Positions 29,101 through 41,462 are shown, counted from the stretch's first letter. The stretch: DNA of 64,000 nt from Hirudo medicinalis (GCA_011800805.1 MPNW01000365.1:1-64000), one strand, 5' to 3'. Numbers and translations are program-made. Notes: generated by a model not told the origin, from the letters alone.

Positions 29101-32100
29101 ACCATCCCTGGAGCTCTTCAAATGTCACCTGAAAACCCACCTCTTCAGGACACCAACACGAAGCTAACGAAGACACAAGGCGCTCTGACGCTGTGCAAAT
29201 GGCGCATTATAAATTAACTATTATTATTATTATTATTATTATTAGGCACGTGTGATATTGCAATAAGCAAAATGAAACAATTATTATCCACACAACATTA
29301 GCATGCAAATCTAAACGAAACTCGATTGCCAAATTATTATCGTGTAGTTTTGAGTTATTACATTTTAATTTATATTCAATATTTATTAAGAAACTAGTTA
29401 TCTTGATTTGGCAATTTGCATAAATTATAATTTATAACTTGGTTTGTTATTCACATGAGCTCCTTAAAACTCCTTGAAAGGTGGCACGTCAATGTAAACA
29501 ATGAAACGTGAAAGATTGAAATGCCGGAATCTATTGGTAAAATGCATCCTTGTTGATGCCTCGATTTGGTCGAACTAGTTTGAGTAGGTTGTTCAAGTTG
29601 CGACGAGGGTTGGTTGAAACAGGTTTCATTAAGACCTTTTCAAGATGACAAATAAATGTGAAGTAAACAAGATGTTCATTCATCATCCATTGTTCACTCA
29701 TTATTGTCTGCTCTCATTATTGAGTAAATAATGCGTTTTTGTAAAAAGATTATCAAAGCGTGATAGGTTTGAAACCGGCCGATAAAGAACACGGCACGTC
29801 TTAAAACTTTCCTTTAAATTACTGTCAATCTGAATTTCCATTGCTGCTTTTTACATTTATTTTTGACAAACTCTTGATTGCTGCTAGAGTCGATTATCCG
29901 AAGTGCTTGAAAAGCAATGAATTAATTGCCGACGGCACGGAGAACTTAATTCCGAGGCTAATCACGCGACGACGTTCATCACGAATTCAGGCACCGTAGA
30001 AGTGAACATGCACGAGGACAGCAGGGGCTACATCACCCTCATAGCACGTCCTCTTTCCAAGAGCTCGAACGTTGCCTCGCTACCTTCCCTTCCTTCGAGG
30101 GAGGACATTCCGCACGCTTCCGGCGAAGCCAGGCTCGACAAAGTTTCTAACGACGACGATGGCGACGACGGCTTTGACGAGTGTCAACACAGGCTGGTAT
30201 TTCAAATTCATTTATCGTGGTTGACGGCCAATAATTAAATTATTTATGAAATTAATTTGAAATTAGAACGGGACTCGAAGTAATTGGCACTTGACGATCC
30301 GATTTCGCTGCTTGCAGATTCAGAATGAGGCGAACGGGAAGCATCGAGATCGAGCAGTTTGCAATGAGGTCCAGTCTTCCCCAGGCCACTTTCAAGGATT
30401 GCACCACCGACGTTTATGCAACCACAAGGAACCTCTGGAACCTTCAGTGTCACAAGCAACAACTCATGAAATTACGCCAAGCTGGTCTCGGGCAGACCTC
30501 CAACAGTGGGTTCACGTTTACTACTTGCGACGACTAATAGCTATCGATTTGTAAAAATCTTGTCGAATCGTGTTCGGCACGAGGTGATTTCTTTGCTTTG
30601 CTTTTGAAAGGATTCATTTTATTGGAAAACTTGACCTGGAACATGCAATGTCCGTGCATCCTCGACCTCAAGATGGGCACGAGGCAGCACGGCGACGACG
30701 CCTCCGAACAGAAAAGGCTCAGTCAGATCAAAAAGTGCGAACTCTCGACTTCTGGCAACCTGGGACTTAGAATCTGTGGCATGCAGGTTGAGAATACTTT
30801 GTTGAGGAAGTTGCAAAGGGGTGACAAGTTTGCTTGCAACAAGCACTAGCTTCTAATAATGTTGTTGTCTGTGGGTTGAATATTGTCGTTGAGGTTGTAT
30901 ATGGGAGTACCTTGTTTTCTGATTTGATGCATTTATTAAATTAAATAAAATATTTTCTCACTCAGGTTTACAGAATTGACAAGAGAGAATATATCTGCCA
31001 CAGTAAATATTACGGTCGCCGCCTGAACGTCGACGGCGTCCGAGAAACGCTGTTTCAATTTCTGTACAACGGAGTTAGGACGAGAAAAGATCTCGTTCGA
31101 CCGATAATATTGCGACTGAAGAGGTTGCTGAAGATGCTGTCGAGACAGGACTCGTTCAGGTTCTACTCCAGCTCCCTCCTCATCATGTATGACGGAGTGA
31201 AATGGCCTCACAAAGATGATGACGAGAAAGATAACGACAATGTCGAGAATGATGAGGAAAATGCAAACCAGACCAGATGCTCGTGCAGGCACTGCGGTGG
31301 TGCAAAAACGAAAAGCAGTGCCGATCGGATGGACGAAGGTTGTCGTGACGATAGAGATAGTGGCGGAGAGGATGATCTCGGGAGCGATCACGAGGAAGAA
31401 GCCACTTGCTGCAGGACCAGAAACCATCCCTCTCGTCAGAGGAAGAGCAGAGGATTCAGAGGTAAGAACCAGGAAAGTGAAGTGACCAAAAATGTTGCTG
31501 AAGACATTAAAGCCGAGTTGGCTGCAGCCAAGAAGGATGAAGTCAGAACGAGATCCAATATGAAGCCCACTGCTTTAAGTGAGGAAAGAGCATTTGATGA
31601 TGAGGATGACGAAGATGAGGTCGACAGAACAAAATCTGATGACGATGTTTCTGATTTCGATGAAAATGTCGAGCTCAAACTTGAGGAGGAGGAAGAGGAC
31701 AATAGTGGAAAAGAAAAATCCAGTGTCTTACTGGAGACTCAAGAGGTTCTTGGTTCAGACCATTTGGAAGAGTTAGGTCATGATTGTGAAGTTTGTCATG
31801 ATTCTAAAGTAGACCATCTCGATGCTTCTGACTTTTCCTCGTGCGGAGACACAGATGATGAGGACTACGATGAGGACGGTGATTTCCACGACAAAAAGTG
31901 CTGCGACCTCCCCTCTGTGAAAGTGAGGATGATTGACTTTGCCCATGCAACTCACAAGGGCTTTGCAGAGGATAAGACGAGGCACGTCGGTCCCGACCAC
32001 GGATACATGTTCGGACTGAAGAACCTCGTAACTCTCTTCCAGGAGCAACTGGGAAAGTCTTACCCGAAGCTTCAGTTGAGATTCACTTCCAAGTCTCAAG

Positions 32101-32474
32101 CGGGAACTCGGTCCGACTCGAAGACGGATGCGGATTTCGAGGACGGAACTCGACCTCCGCTTCCGCCCGATCCTGCCGGAGCGAAGCAGTCTCATCTTCC
32201 TTCGAGGACGAGATGCCACTCGCTGAAGCTCAACAGGTTCAAGGTCGAAAAGCTGCAGGAACCGGTCAGATCCGCTTTGCCTGCAAAAACCATCGTCGAT
32301 GGAAATGATGCTAAGATTTGGCCGGTCCAGGACATGCCTAAAGGTTTCACGGACGAGGATTCGAGAGCACGGTCCCTAAACGGCGGTGGTGACGACGACG
32401 ACGATGATGATGGTGGTGGTGGTCTGATTATGTCGGTCTCTTGTGCAGAAGAGCAGGGAAGAGTAGAAAAATGA
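26113..32474 (+). CDS. IP6K: Inositol hexakisphosphate kinase (IP6K) with long acidic insert
   Basis: Exons: 26113-26184, 27425-27551, 29991 to about 30196, about 30318 to 30505, 30611-30786, 30966-32474 (TGA stop). Signatures are [20 protein letters not shown], the inositol-binding [18 protein letters not shown] (PxxxDxKxG), [18 protein letters not shown], the ATP-site SSLLIMYDG, and the metal-binding [12 protein letters not shown] near the end. Known role: makes the pyrophosphate 5-IP7 from IP6, with vertebrate homologues acting in vesicle traffic, growth and phosphate signalling. The last exon is unusually long. Between SSLL..YDG and IDFAH lie about 235 residues rich in Asp/Glu, far longer than in human IP6Ks, and an extra tail of about 150 residues ends with a poly-Asp/Gly run. 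The join between exons 3 and 4 is uncertain: either a weak GA|GTGTCA donor, or CTG|GTATTT with a later acceptor. AATAAA occurs at 32936 and 33511. Confidence 0.92.
28262..28434. repeat. Exact 86-bp duplication on both sides of a single N
   Basis: Positions 28262-28347 and 28349-28434 are identical and separated only by N at 28348. In the reverse transcriptase this would duplicate the YADDTSLF block. This is the pattern of two contig ends joined without merging their overlap, so it is probably an assembly artefact. Confidence 0.9.
29218..29244. repeat. (TTA)n tail of the retrotransposon
   Basis: Trinucleotide run directly after the 3' end of the non-LTR element. Confidence 0.85.
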
Positions 32475-34687
32475 TTTGGAAAATTGTTTGTTTGGTTTTT
32501 GATGTCAATGTTGTTATTTCACATTCTGCATTCCTCAGTGCAGTGCTAACCAAAGAGCATGTGTAATAGTGTCTCAGTTGCTATTCTTCCATCACCATTG
32601 CATCTTCTGGTGGGGGCAATGATGCCCATGACAGAGATGAAATTTGGTTACTATGGCTGCCAAGATTTGATGAAGATGTACATGTGAAATTATTTTGACA
32701 CAGAATCGCCACCAGACGACCTTGACTTCGGTCTATCCATTCCTATGGCACGTGTTTTAACTTTATTTTAAGGCTTTTTATACTGTCAAGTTATGGTTTT
32801 TGTCTTTGGGCTTCAGGAGATTTGCACCTCTTCCCTGTTGCTTCTACGTTGTTTTATGGATCGAGGTTGCTGCTTCTGCTGCAAGAGGTTTGGAAGGGAA
32901 TTGATGGATTGGTGATTTGGACGTGGTCATAGGCTAATAAATTGCATCAATATTCCACATGTTCTCTGACTCCTAAGATTTGAACCAAGGGGCATTTCGT
33001 TCTTTCACGCAAATAATCTTGAAAAGTCTTCATGGTGTTATTTTTTGGAGGCATTCTGCCCTTCAGTCAATTAGTCTGTACCTAGGCTTTGTTAGATGTC
33101 TACTGACTTACTCATATCTATAACTCACTAGGACATTTCAAGAAAATCGTCATCAAAGGCGAATCATTGTTCGGGGCGTTTATGCATTCATCATGTTCCT
33201 CCATAGAAGCTTAGTCTTGGATTGGTGCCAAGTTCATTTCCTATAGGTTTGAAGTTGTTGATAAACGTTGTTTTAAGCTTAGTCTCTCGATTTCCTTAAT
33301 TTTTAATCTTATTTCCATTCAATGTGTGATGGTGGGCTTACCTTATCTGTGGAGGGTTTAAAGGTCTCAAAACGGGACCTCTCTCATTCACCTTACTGTT
33401 CGGTCGGTGACACGTCTCTCCGTGTTAGTTGTACGTGTTGTCGTCTTCATCGATCATACCCGAGCATTTCTGTTCTCTCCTTCCGTTGCTACCGGTAACA
33501 AGTGGGTGTGAATAAAGAGTGAACTTTGTATAAACAAACATCGTACTAGCTGTTTTGTTTTGTTGTTGATATGGTTCACTAAGCAGATGCACTCAAATAT
33601 GCTTGTAAGGGCTGGATCTCATGAGCACGTCGTTAAGTTCATTTCACCATGTGAATGAAAATACTCCTTCAAAAGCAATGGCTTCAGTTCACATTGAGGT
33701 GACCATGTGGGCTTAAATTCCTTTCTAAGTCGTTCGATGAGAAGGAAAGTTTGTTGAACAGATGCAACCAGGTCTGATTACTAAAATGAATTTGGCTAAC
33801 AACGTCGGTTAGAACTGCTTACGAATGCCTTACATGCAGCGTGAAGGAGAGGTAATGCATGAAGGAGAGGTAATGAATGAATGAGACCATTCAGCCGAGA
33901 AAAATAGATTTTAAAGTTTAAAGTTTTAATTGGATGCTTCCTCCGAAAGAAATGGTTGTACAACATCTAATATGGAAAACAATGATTTAATTATAGAGGA
34001 CCGAGTTAACATGTAATATTATTTACACAAAAATATGGGTACTGGTCCTTTATGCTTAACAACAAATGAATGCACCAAGTGAGCAATAAAGTGGTGGGTA
34101 TAGGGACGATACGGACACCAATAAATAATGGAGAACATCAAACACTTGTGCAACAACAAACTAACATCATCAACTCTCAACAAATTGACTTAAAACATGA
34201 AAGCAAACAGGAACATCATCAAAAAATAAAGGTACGACTGGATTTTTGAACTTCGAATGACTACGAACACGATGAAAGTTAGCAAAAATAAACGACGTCA
34301 CGACGGTACGATCAACATCACCTTAATTGATTGCATCACAATCAGCAGGTCATGACTGAGTAAGAATTTAAGTAGAACATTTCGCCAAGAATGAAAACGA
34401 CAAATGGAAAAAAAGATGAGTTTGGTTAAAAGTAACAAGTAAGCAAACAATTCTGCCTGTGTTTGTGCCAAATAATGTCACAGGTAACAAAATACTGTGA
34501 AAATGAAAGAACTAAAGTAATTGCACAAGCATGACTTATTACAATAAAGATGGCCATTTCAAAAGAATGAAAAACATTCCCAATATCTGCACCAGGAATA
34601 AAATCCGTTTGTATGAGTAGCCATGGATGTAGCATAAATGAACCTGGTGAGTTGTCTTAGAAACATAAACACGGGGGGGGCTGGCAA
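32475..34687. other. Convergent spacer between IP6K and palmitoyltransferase
   Basis: About 2.2 kb holding the 3' untranslated regions of both convergent genes. Candidate poly(A) signals for IP6K are AATAAA at 32936-32941 and 33511-33516. No additional coding sequence was seen. Confidence 0.6.
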
Positions 34688-37600
34688 TCACATGAAACTT
34701 TTGATCCTCTCAGCAGTCACTTGCGATTGGACGGCTGATTAAATTAAATTATGAAATCGAACCAATTAGACACAGTTATTAAACATTAATACCATCAAAA
34801 GTTCAAAGTTTAAGACCAACCGTGGTTGAGAGCCTTCAGAGCAATTACATCCCTTTGTGAGGAAGAGTTTGAAGCATTTTCAGTATTTAGACTGCAAATT
34901 AAATCAATAAGTCATAATTTTAATAATTTATAATCCAAAGTTGGTAAACAACTCAAGCATGCAGCATAACATAGATGTTAGCAGCAGGAGCAACAGTAAT
35001 AATTCATGAAATAACTTCTTTCAACAATTTCACCCAGTTTTAGTCGGTTGAACGGGAACAGATTTTGTTTCGATCTTTGGGGCATTGCCCAGGGTAACCA
35101 GGGTTGAGTTCTCCATGGAACGATAACCGATCGGGATTGGGGATATTCGGGCCATGTAAGTTACACCATCTCCCATGCTTTAAAGCCAATGGATATTTAT
35201 TATTATTACATTATTATTATTATATCGCTATATGTAACGTAACGTTAGCATAACCATCATTATAAAAATAATAAATATTAATTTACTGATAAAGACTCAG
35301 AAAGGCAAGCAAAACAAACTCAGTAAAAACTGGAATGAACCACAAGAGAGGAGATCTGCCAAAGACTTCGATGAAGTTCTTCTTGCATCCTTTGTTGTAA
35401 GCATTCTTGTCAGGACCCGACCTAAATGATGGTGCCCTGAGGGACTCTGCAAAAGACGAAGAGTGGAGTTTAAGAACTAAGCGGCCAATAGTGGAACGAT
35501 GCCGATTTATACGTGGAGCCTCAGAATTAGTAACAGCACTTCCTAACTAAAATTAATACCACTGTGCTTTCTAACATGCCAGGGAAATTGCAAAGCAGTG
35601 CACTTTGTCCTTGTTGATATAAAATCATATATTTTAGGATATCATGATAACTTACAGCACATCTCATGCACTAACTTGTCAGATTTTCATTTGATAAATG
35701 TGCATTCCTAAATTCGAATGGTTAAAAATGTCAACTCAGTAGAACAATTAATGGAAATAACTTTTAAAACTTAAAATAAATAACATAAAAATAACTTCAA
35801 AACAGTCTCGAAGCGGAAAACGCAAACAAACCGAGGGTTGTTCTGTTTTTGAAAACAAGATCGACGTGATAAAGCAGCAGGGTGACTAAGGACAACATGA
35901 CGGGCAAGTCGACGAGGAATAGCAGCATGACGAGAACGTCGCCATGAAAATCATTATTCTGGATTTAAAAAATAAATTTTAAATCTAACGAATACGAACT
36001 AAATTCCAAAATGCGTTCGTAAATTGGAATTACAAATTAGAAAACAGTAAAAAATTAGGAAGGAAAAGGAGGTTCGTGAACTCGTAAGGATGCTTGTTAA
36101 CCGAAAGATACACAGAACGCCGTGGCACGAGAAAGAAAATCCGAACGAAAACCGACGAGAAGACAGAAACGGATGAACCTAATGTGGTTCGATTGACAAC
36201 AATCAGGTAGAGATGGTAGGAGAACAGAGTGAGCAGGCTGATCGTGAACATGATGCTGATGAAGAAAAGGAAGAGCACGTGGAACCTGCTGTAGCCCTCC
36301 GTCGACAAATTCGTCTGATGTCGTGGAGCGAGAAATACGAATTGAAACGCATCAACGACCCCCCGTCGATTTAAAGTAATTTTAGAACGTATTAATTACT
36401 TTACAAATATCGATTAATAATTAATAAAACAATTTATTTGCATAATAATTTATTTATTAAATAAATAATTATTTACTTTTATTTTATGTATATATATTTA
36501 TTTTATTATTTATTTTTATAATTAGAAAGTGGAAATAAAATCAATCAAAACTTACAGTCCAGAAGATTATGAAGTACTGACAGGAGGTGACTGCGATATA
36601 GAGACAGAGGATGAATGAATAGGAAATGAAGAGGAAGAAGAACTTGTAGTTGCTGTAGCAGACGCAATTGTTGATCCTGTCGATCGCGATGAGACGTCAG
36701 ACGTGATGATGATGTATCGAGTAATGAAATATGATAACATACCAATGATATGTGATGATGATGTATCGAGTAATGAAATATGATAACATACCAATGATAT
36801 GTGATGATGATGTATCGAGTAATGAAATATGATAACATACCAATGATATGTGATGATGATATGTCGAGTAATGAAATATGATAACATACCAATGATATGT
36901 GATGATGATGTATCGAGTAATGAAATATGATAACATACCAAGGACAATGGTGGTCCATCTTCAGCACACATCTGAGTAATTTGAAAGTCAATTAGGATCG
37001 ATGCATGAGGCATCAATCATCCAATGAGGCAATTCTAATGAGGTGTACGACACACTTATAACTCGTAATGACCACGATATGTCGTGATCTCGTGAGCAAT
37101 AAACACGTAAGGAACGAGTGCACGTAGAACGCAAAATAAATACACGCAGAATGAAAATTGAAAATGCTTACTTTTCGCACGTGGAGCAATGGTGAGCCCT
37201 GTCAGGCTTTATGCATTTGCACTGCTCACAATATCTGATGCCTAACAATGAAAATCACATTCATTCATCATGCGTTTATTTAATATTATTAACATTTCAA
37301 GTAATTAAAAGTAATAAACAGATAAATTCAAAATTATTCTTTATTTATTATTATTTAATAAAGTCAACAGAGCCAATTATGATGATGATGATGACGACGA
37401 CGACGATGAAAACAACTCACATCCTCGCACGGTTCTCCCCTGAACTCTGAGTTTAACGCCTTTTGAATCGATGACCTCGTTGCACTCGGTTTTGCCTTGA
37501 GAAGCAAGTTCTTTCTCCTCAGCAGTCAGGAAAAACTGCAAGTTTTAATTCTAACGTAAGAAACAAACACTTGACTTTAGTGAGATTGCTTTTTAAATAA

Positions 37601-38587
37601 ATTTTACGTGGACACATCTTTTTAGGTCTGCTGAGAATATGTAAATAATAAATAACTTGTTAAATTTTTAAGCTTTACGAGCGGGTAACAAATTTAACAT
37701 CATAATCGGACTAAAAATGCCAAAGCCAATGAAAGGTTGCACATTCTGAGATGATTCTTTAATCTTTATTATAAAAATTGCGTTGCAACCACAAGCTCCA
37801 CTTAAAAATAATCACCTGAACATTAATAAAGTCATCATCATCATCATCATCACCTGGAATGGGACAACTGCAACCTCGGTGAAAAGGGCTTTGAAGAAAC
37901 ACCACTGACACATGAAGAGGAGCAAGCAAAACACCACCAAGTAAATTACTGATTCAAAACATATCATTTATTAAGAGTAGACTTATGAATATATAACACG
38001 TTAATAAATAATACACAAAATAAATCAATTGATCAAACAAATATCTCAATCAAATCGCTGCAGAGACTTTTAAGAACATTGAGAATTAATTATTAATTAG
38101 AGATTAAAAGCAAGGACAACTTCAATTCAAATTACCCCTTTCAATTGTATTTGTAACCATATCTGCAAAATGTTAATAAAAATATATTGAAGATGTAATT
38201 ACTGTACCATGTAAATATCCATAACAATGCTTTGCAATGCAATTAAATTTGAAACATGTTTCCCACTCGAGCTTATCATTTAAAGACGATTGCAAGTTAT
38301 TATCTCTACTATCGAGCTTGCTAAAGAAAGTATAAAAGTGCACTATAATTAGAAGTGATGCTTGAGTGGTCTTGAAAGGCTCTATTTTGGCACACTATGT
38401 ATACGCAAATCCTTTTGACCATGTTTAAAGCTTTATATGGTGTAACAAAAATAAACATAAAAATTAATAAATACTTACAAAAACACATTTGCACAATATA
38501 GGTATATGTCGACCAAACAAATAAAAATAACACAAATATTACTGGCAGCCACCTCAATATATTTACACACATCGAAACAGACGCCAT
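34688..38587 (-). CDS. DHHC palmitoyltransferase (ZDHHC2/15/20 type)
   Basis: Eleven exons: 38479-38587, 37854-37948, 37421-37535, 37172-37241, 36939-36971, 36556-36676, 36179-36314, 35320-35446, 35034-35177, 34821-34891, 34688-34734. They sum to 1068 nt, or 355 aa, with all phases consistent. Order: TM1 (LPVIFVLFLFVWSTYTYIV), TM2 (YLVVFCLLLFMCQWCFF), the cysteine-rich domain (IRYCEQCKCIKPDRAHHCST; CVLKMDHHCPWINNC), TM3 (FFFLFISYSFILCLYIAV), TM4 (HVLFLFFISIMFTISLLTLF), the TTxE motif (NRTTLES), the SFRSGPDKNAYNKGCKKNF block, GDG, then a polar cytosolic tail ending ERIKSFM. Known role: S-acylation of proteins at Golgi/plasma membrane. The catalytic Cys of DHHC is intact. An alternative version of the TM4 exon lies at 35832-35958. 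Confidence 0.93.
35832..35958 (-). CDS. Alternative (mutually exclusive) TM4/TTxE exon of the palmitoyltransferase
   Basis: Minus-strand exon between exons 36179-36314 and 35320-35446, with acceptor AAATCCAG and donor CTCG|GTTTGT. It encodes NNDFHGDVLVMLLFLVDLPV then MLSLVTLLLYHVDLVFKNRT, ending TL. The last 20 residues match those of the neighbouring exon (SLLTLFSYHLYLIVVNRTTL) at about 12 positions, and both contain the conserved NRTTLE junction. Start phase 0 and end phase 1 are the same as in exon 36179-36314. Either exon therefore splices in frame, and using both shifts the frame. This is inferred from sequence; no transcript evidence is available. Confidence 0.8.
36702..36938. repeat. 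Tandem array, 49-bp unit, about 4.8 copies, containing a 5' splice site
   Basis: This array fills most of the intron between palmitoyltransferase exons 36939-36971 and 36556-36676. Repeat starts recur at 36731, 36780, 36829, 36878 and 36927. Each unit carries, on the minus strand, TTGGTATGTTATC, identical to the exon 5 donor region (CCTTG|GTATGTTATC). Confidence 0.95.
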
Positions 38588-41462
38588 GTCTCGATGCGAT
38601 GCGAGTTAAGGTAAACATGGTAAAAAGCATCTGGCATATATTTTGGACAAAATTATAGTTCTTATCTCATATTCTTGGTTATGGCAGTAATTGCAAAATA
38701 AAAATTAAATAAAAGTAGCACAAATAAGTAAGCAGCATCGATGAATGATGACATATTAAGGATCGCACAATTAGGGGTCATTATTAGCGAGTTACTGCTG
38801 GGTATTCATTTTAAAATGGTTAAAGCTATCTTATATCAAAACATAGATGCAAAACATTATTCAAATCTGAGTTACGCTAGGAATTAATCGCACCTCGATA
38901 GCCATGGTCCGTCTCCCAGTGTTTCATCCAGATCCCTTGACTTTGGGGAATTTAAAATTGTTTATAGATTATAGTACTTTTAAATGTTTAACATTCAGCC
39001 TCGGTCTTCCCTACAATATAATTACTGTTAGCCCTGGATGGCAGACTAAAAGGTTGTATATTAATTGAATATCCATGCCTGTTAATATAAAATGAAGCTT
39101 TAATGTGGACATTGAGCCGGAAGCTGCATAACTCTTGCTTTCATCTCATACTTTTTTTGTGAAATCCTTGAGTGAGGTTTATTTTTAACCCTTACTATTT
39201 AAAATATGGTCTTGGCAGTCCTGATAGCGGGATATCACTCCCTTGGGACTGACCATCGACCCGATGGCATTTTACTTTTCTGTTGATATTTAGTGCGCAC
39301 ATTTACTTGTTTGGCTCAATAAAAAAAAATTATTCTCGGACTTCGTCAGTCCATCAAACCTTCTTACCCTGTGCTATTAAATGAATGAATTGAGATCTTT
39401 TACATATTGGAGTTAGTCCAGCAACCGATAACCAAAGTTCGCAAAGTCATCGCTAATCAAGTGCGCTCATCGACAAGAGGTGTATACGAAGTATATAAGC
39501 ATATAAAGTATATTAAGAGACAACAACTGTCGTGTTCTATTAATCTGAATTAAGCGGCAAAGTACAAAATAAAACAAAAATCAGACACGAAATTCCACAG
39601 AAAAGAAGCAACGTGCCGTGAAGAGCATGCACACAATAGAAACACGATTTCATCACTGACTTACTGAGTCACAATGATTTGAAGGGAGGATACGATTAAA
39701 ATACAAATGCCCTCTAGCGGGGAAATGTTACATTAAAGGAGATAGAAGCCCACAAGTCATAGAGCTGTACACACAATAATTCAAAACAATAACAGTGTGT
39801 TTTCACAATGCTGAAAATATATGGCCGTAATCCACATCCAGTACGCGAAGTTGCACATACAGCAAGAGGTTAAACAAAAAAGAGGTTAAATCACAAATCA
39901 TAGACCATAGTGTCAACTTCCATCCTCACAAAGGCTCTGGAATTCTGAGTTAAAATTCCAAGCTCAAAATATCGATTAAACTGTAATTGACATCAAGGTC
40001 CCACAAGCCAAGTTTTCGGTGCCCATTAACTATAGAACGGTAACTAAGATTAGAAATGACAGATACAAAGAATGCAACACTTGCAATCCAAGAAATGTAA
40101 TAATGAATTCACTTAGTAAACCATTAACCCAACTAATTACATCCTACAATGGATGGCATCGAAGCATGACAAAATGTCCAAACCCAGGACCTACCAGTTT
40201 TATTGAATCCATCTTTGCAGCAACATCATCAAGCAAACAACAAGTTCCAAACATGATGTGCAACATTTCCAAACAGTCCACAACAACTGCCACATTGTTA
40301 AGCGACTACTTACTGGCTTCAAATACATCGAATGAATTTTTTTTTAAAACAATGTCATTGTTGCGATGTCAAATGTATTCATAAAAGCAGGAAATGTGGC
40401 CATATTGAGATAGAAACAATTTTTGTATAAATTATGCGAGAGGTCACAAAATCTCTTCAAAGTAATCCTGTGGTCTGTAAACAATTACATAAATTTATAT
40501 ATATATATATATATATATTTATATAAAACAAGCAGAGATAAACTCAACGACAAGGAAGTAGGTCCTGAACAAACGCAGAGATAATTAGAAATTAATGTTT
40601 TCCTTGTGTATTTACATTACAGAACTCATGACTTTTTCCACCCATTGTGGTTGACATTAGCTAGTCGTGTCAATGTAGAGAGCAGATTACTTGGCATCGT
40701 CATCAGTTGTTGTCGTCTTCAGTGCAACAATACAAAGAATCATTAACGTCATCGTCGTCTACTTGTTGTGTAAACTCAGTCAATCTACAAAAAAAGTAAA
40801 AAAAATGCGTAATAACAAGAATAGCGCAGATTCAACAGAAAAATCTGAAAACTGGCCTTAATTCTACACAAAGTTAATAATAGCAACACAAATAATAATA
40901 TTAATAATGATATCACTAATAACGACAAGTTGTGACAAATATTATAAAACGTTATTAACTCCATTGTAAAACCTAGAGAAATACTTCTGGGAGTTTCATT
41001 TTTTGAAGGCAAAAAGATTTACTTACAATAATAAATAAAGTCGAATTTTGCAGAAAAGGTATAAAATGACTCCAGAGATACACACGAACGAGGACCGAGT
41101 CGACCAAAGCGATCGAAGCCGGGACGAACGAAGTTAACGGTCTAATTTTTTGATATTCTTTTAAATATATTTTTAATTCATTTCAATTCCATGCCAAACC
41201 ACAAGCAGAAGTTCATCCCAAACATCTCGAATTGTAATTCAGTTTATAAAAAAGTCGAACAACTTTCGCCAGAGTGCAACTGCGACAAAATTGCGACAAA
41301 CAAGAAGAGAACGATTGCGAGCCGAAACTCCGATCGTCCTCTCGGCAACGAAAACAACGACTGCTTATTATAATTACTGCATCGAAAACAGGACGCGAAA
41401 GTGGAAAAGCGAACGTTCGCCTCCCGTTTTGTCCGAAGGTCGGTCATTCGAAGTTTCTTCCG
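38588..41462. other. Spacer between palmitoyltransferase 5' end and receptor phosphatase 3' end
   Basis: About 2.9 kb. It should hold the palmitoyltransferase promoter and the phosphatase 3' untranslated region. A (TA)n run lies at about 40497-40519. No coding sequence was recognised. Confidence 0.6.

Larger units (their letters stand above)
27805..29248 (+). mobile_element. 5'-truncated non-LTR retrotransposon (CR1/L2-like reverse transcriptase)
   Basis: Lies in intron 2 of the IP6K gene, same strand. It starts inside the reverse transcriptase domain and shows [31 protein letters not shown], a VPQ(S)SVLGPLLF box and the catalytic YADDTSLF. Further on are [39 protein letters not shown] and LHWLPIHN, then a final [15 protein letters not shown] block. 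It ends GCGCATTATAAATTAACTA followed by (TTA)n, the microsatellite-type 3' end common in CR1/L2-related elements. Frameshifts show it is inactive. Two isolated N bases (28348, 28948) sit inside it, the second where about 100 residues of the usual protein are missing. Confidence 0.88.

Noticed and set aside
30936..31427. 163-codon minus-strand frame
   Set aside because: Opposite the IP6K catalytic exon ([11 protein letters not shown] through SSLLIMYDG), which is clearly coding on the plus strand.
31436..32219. Serine-rich and basic minus-strand frames opposite the IP6K last exon
   Set aside because: Antisense shadows of the acidic GAT/GAC/GAG-rich coding sequence.
35283..35446. Palmitoyltransferase ending at the in-frame TAA at 35283-35285
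   Set aside because: Splicing from ACTGA|GTTTGT at 35320 to an exon starting at 35177 restores the family FTxxGDG continuation, and two further in-phase exons follow, so the longer model is preferred. The short end could exist as an intron-retention form.
36545..37016. Three overlapping 79-149 codon minus-strand frames of repeated HHHIS/YHISLL residues
   Set aside because: They run through the 49-bp tandem array and parts of real palmitoyltransferase exons in wrong frames. The period is not a multiple of three, so several frames stay open. Not separate genes.
40019..40384. 121-codon plus-strand frame between palmitoyltransferase and phosphatase genes
   Set aside because: No family resemblance, Thr/Ser/Asn-rich composition typical of AT-rich noncoding sequence, and no splice or repeat context. 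Likely in the phosphatase 3' untranslated region (antisense).
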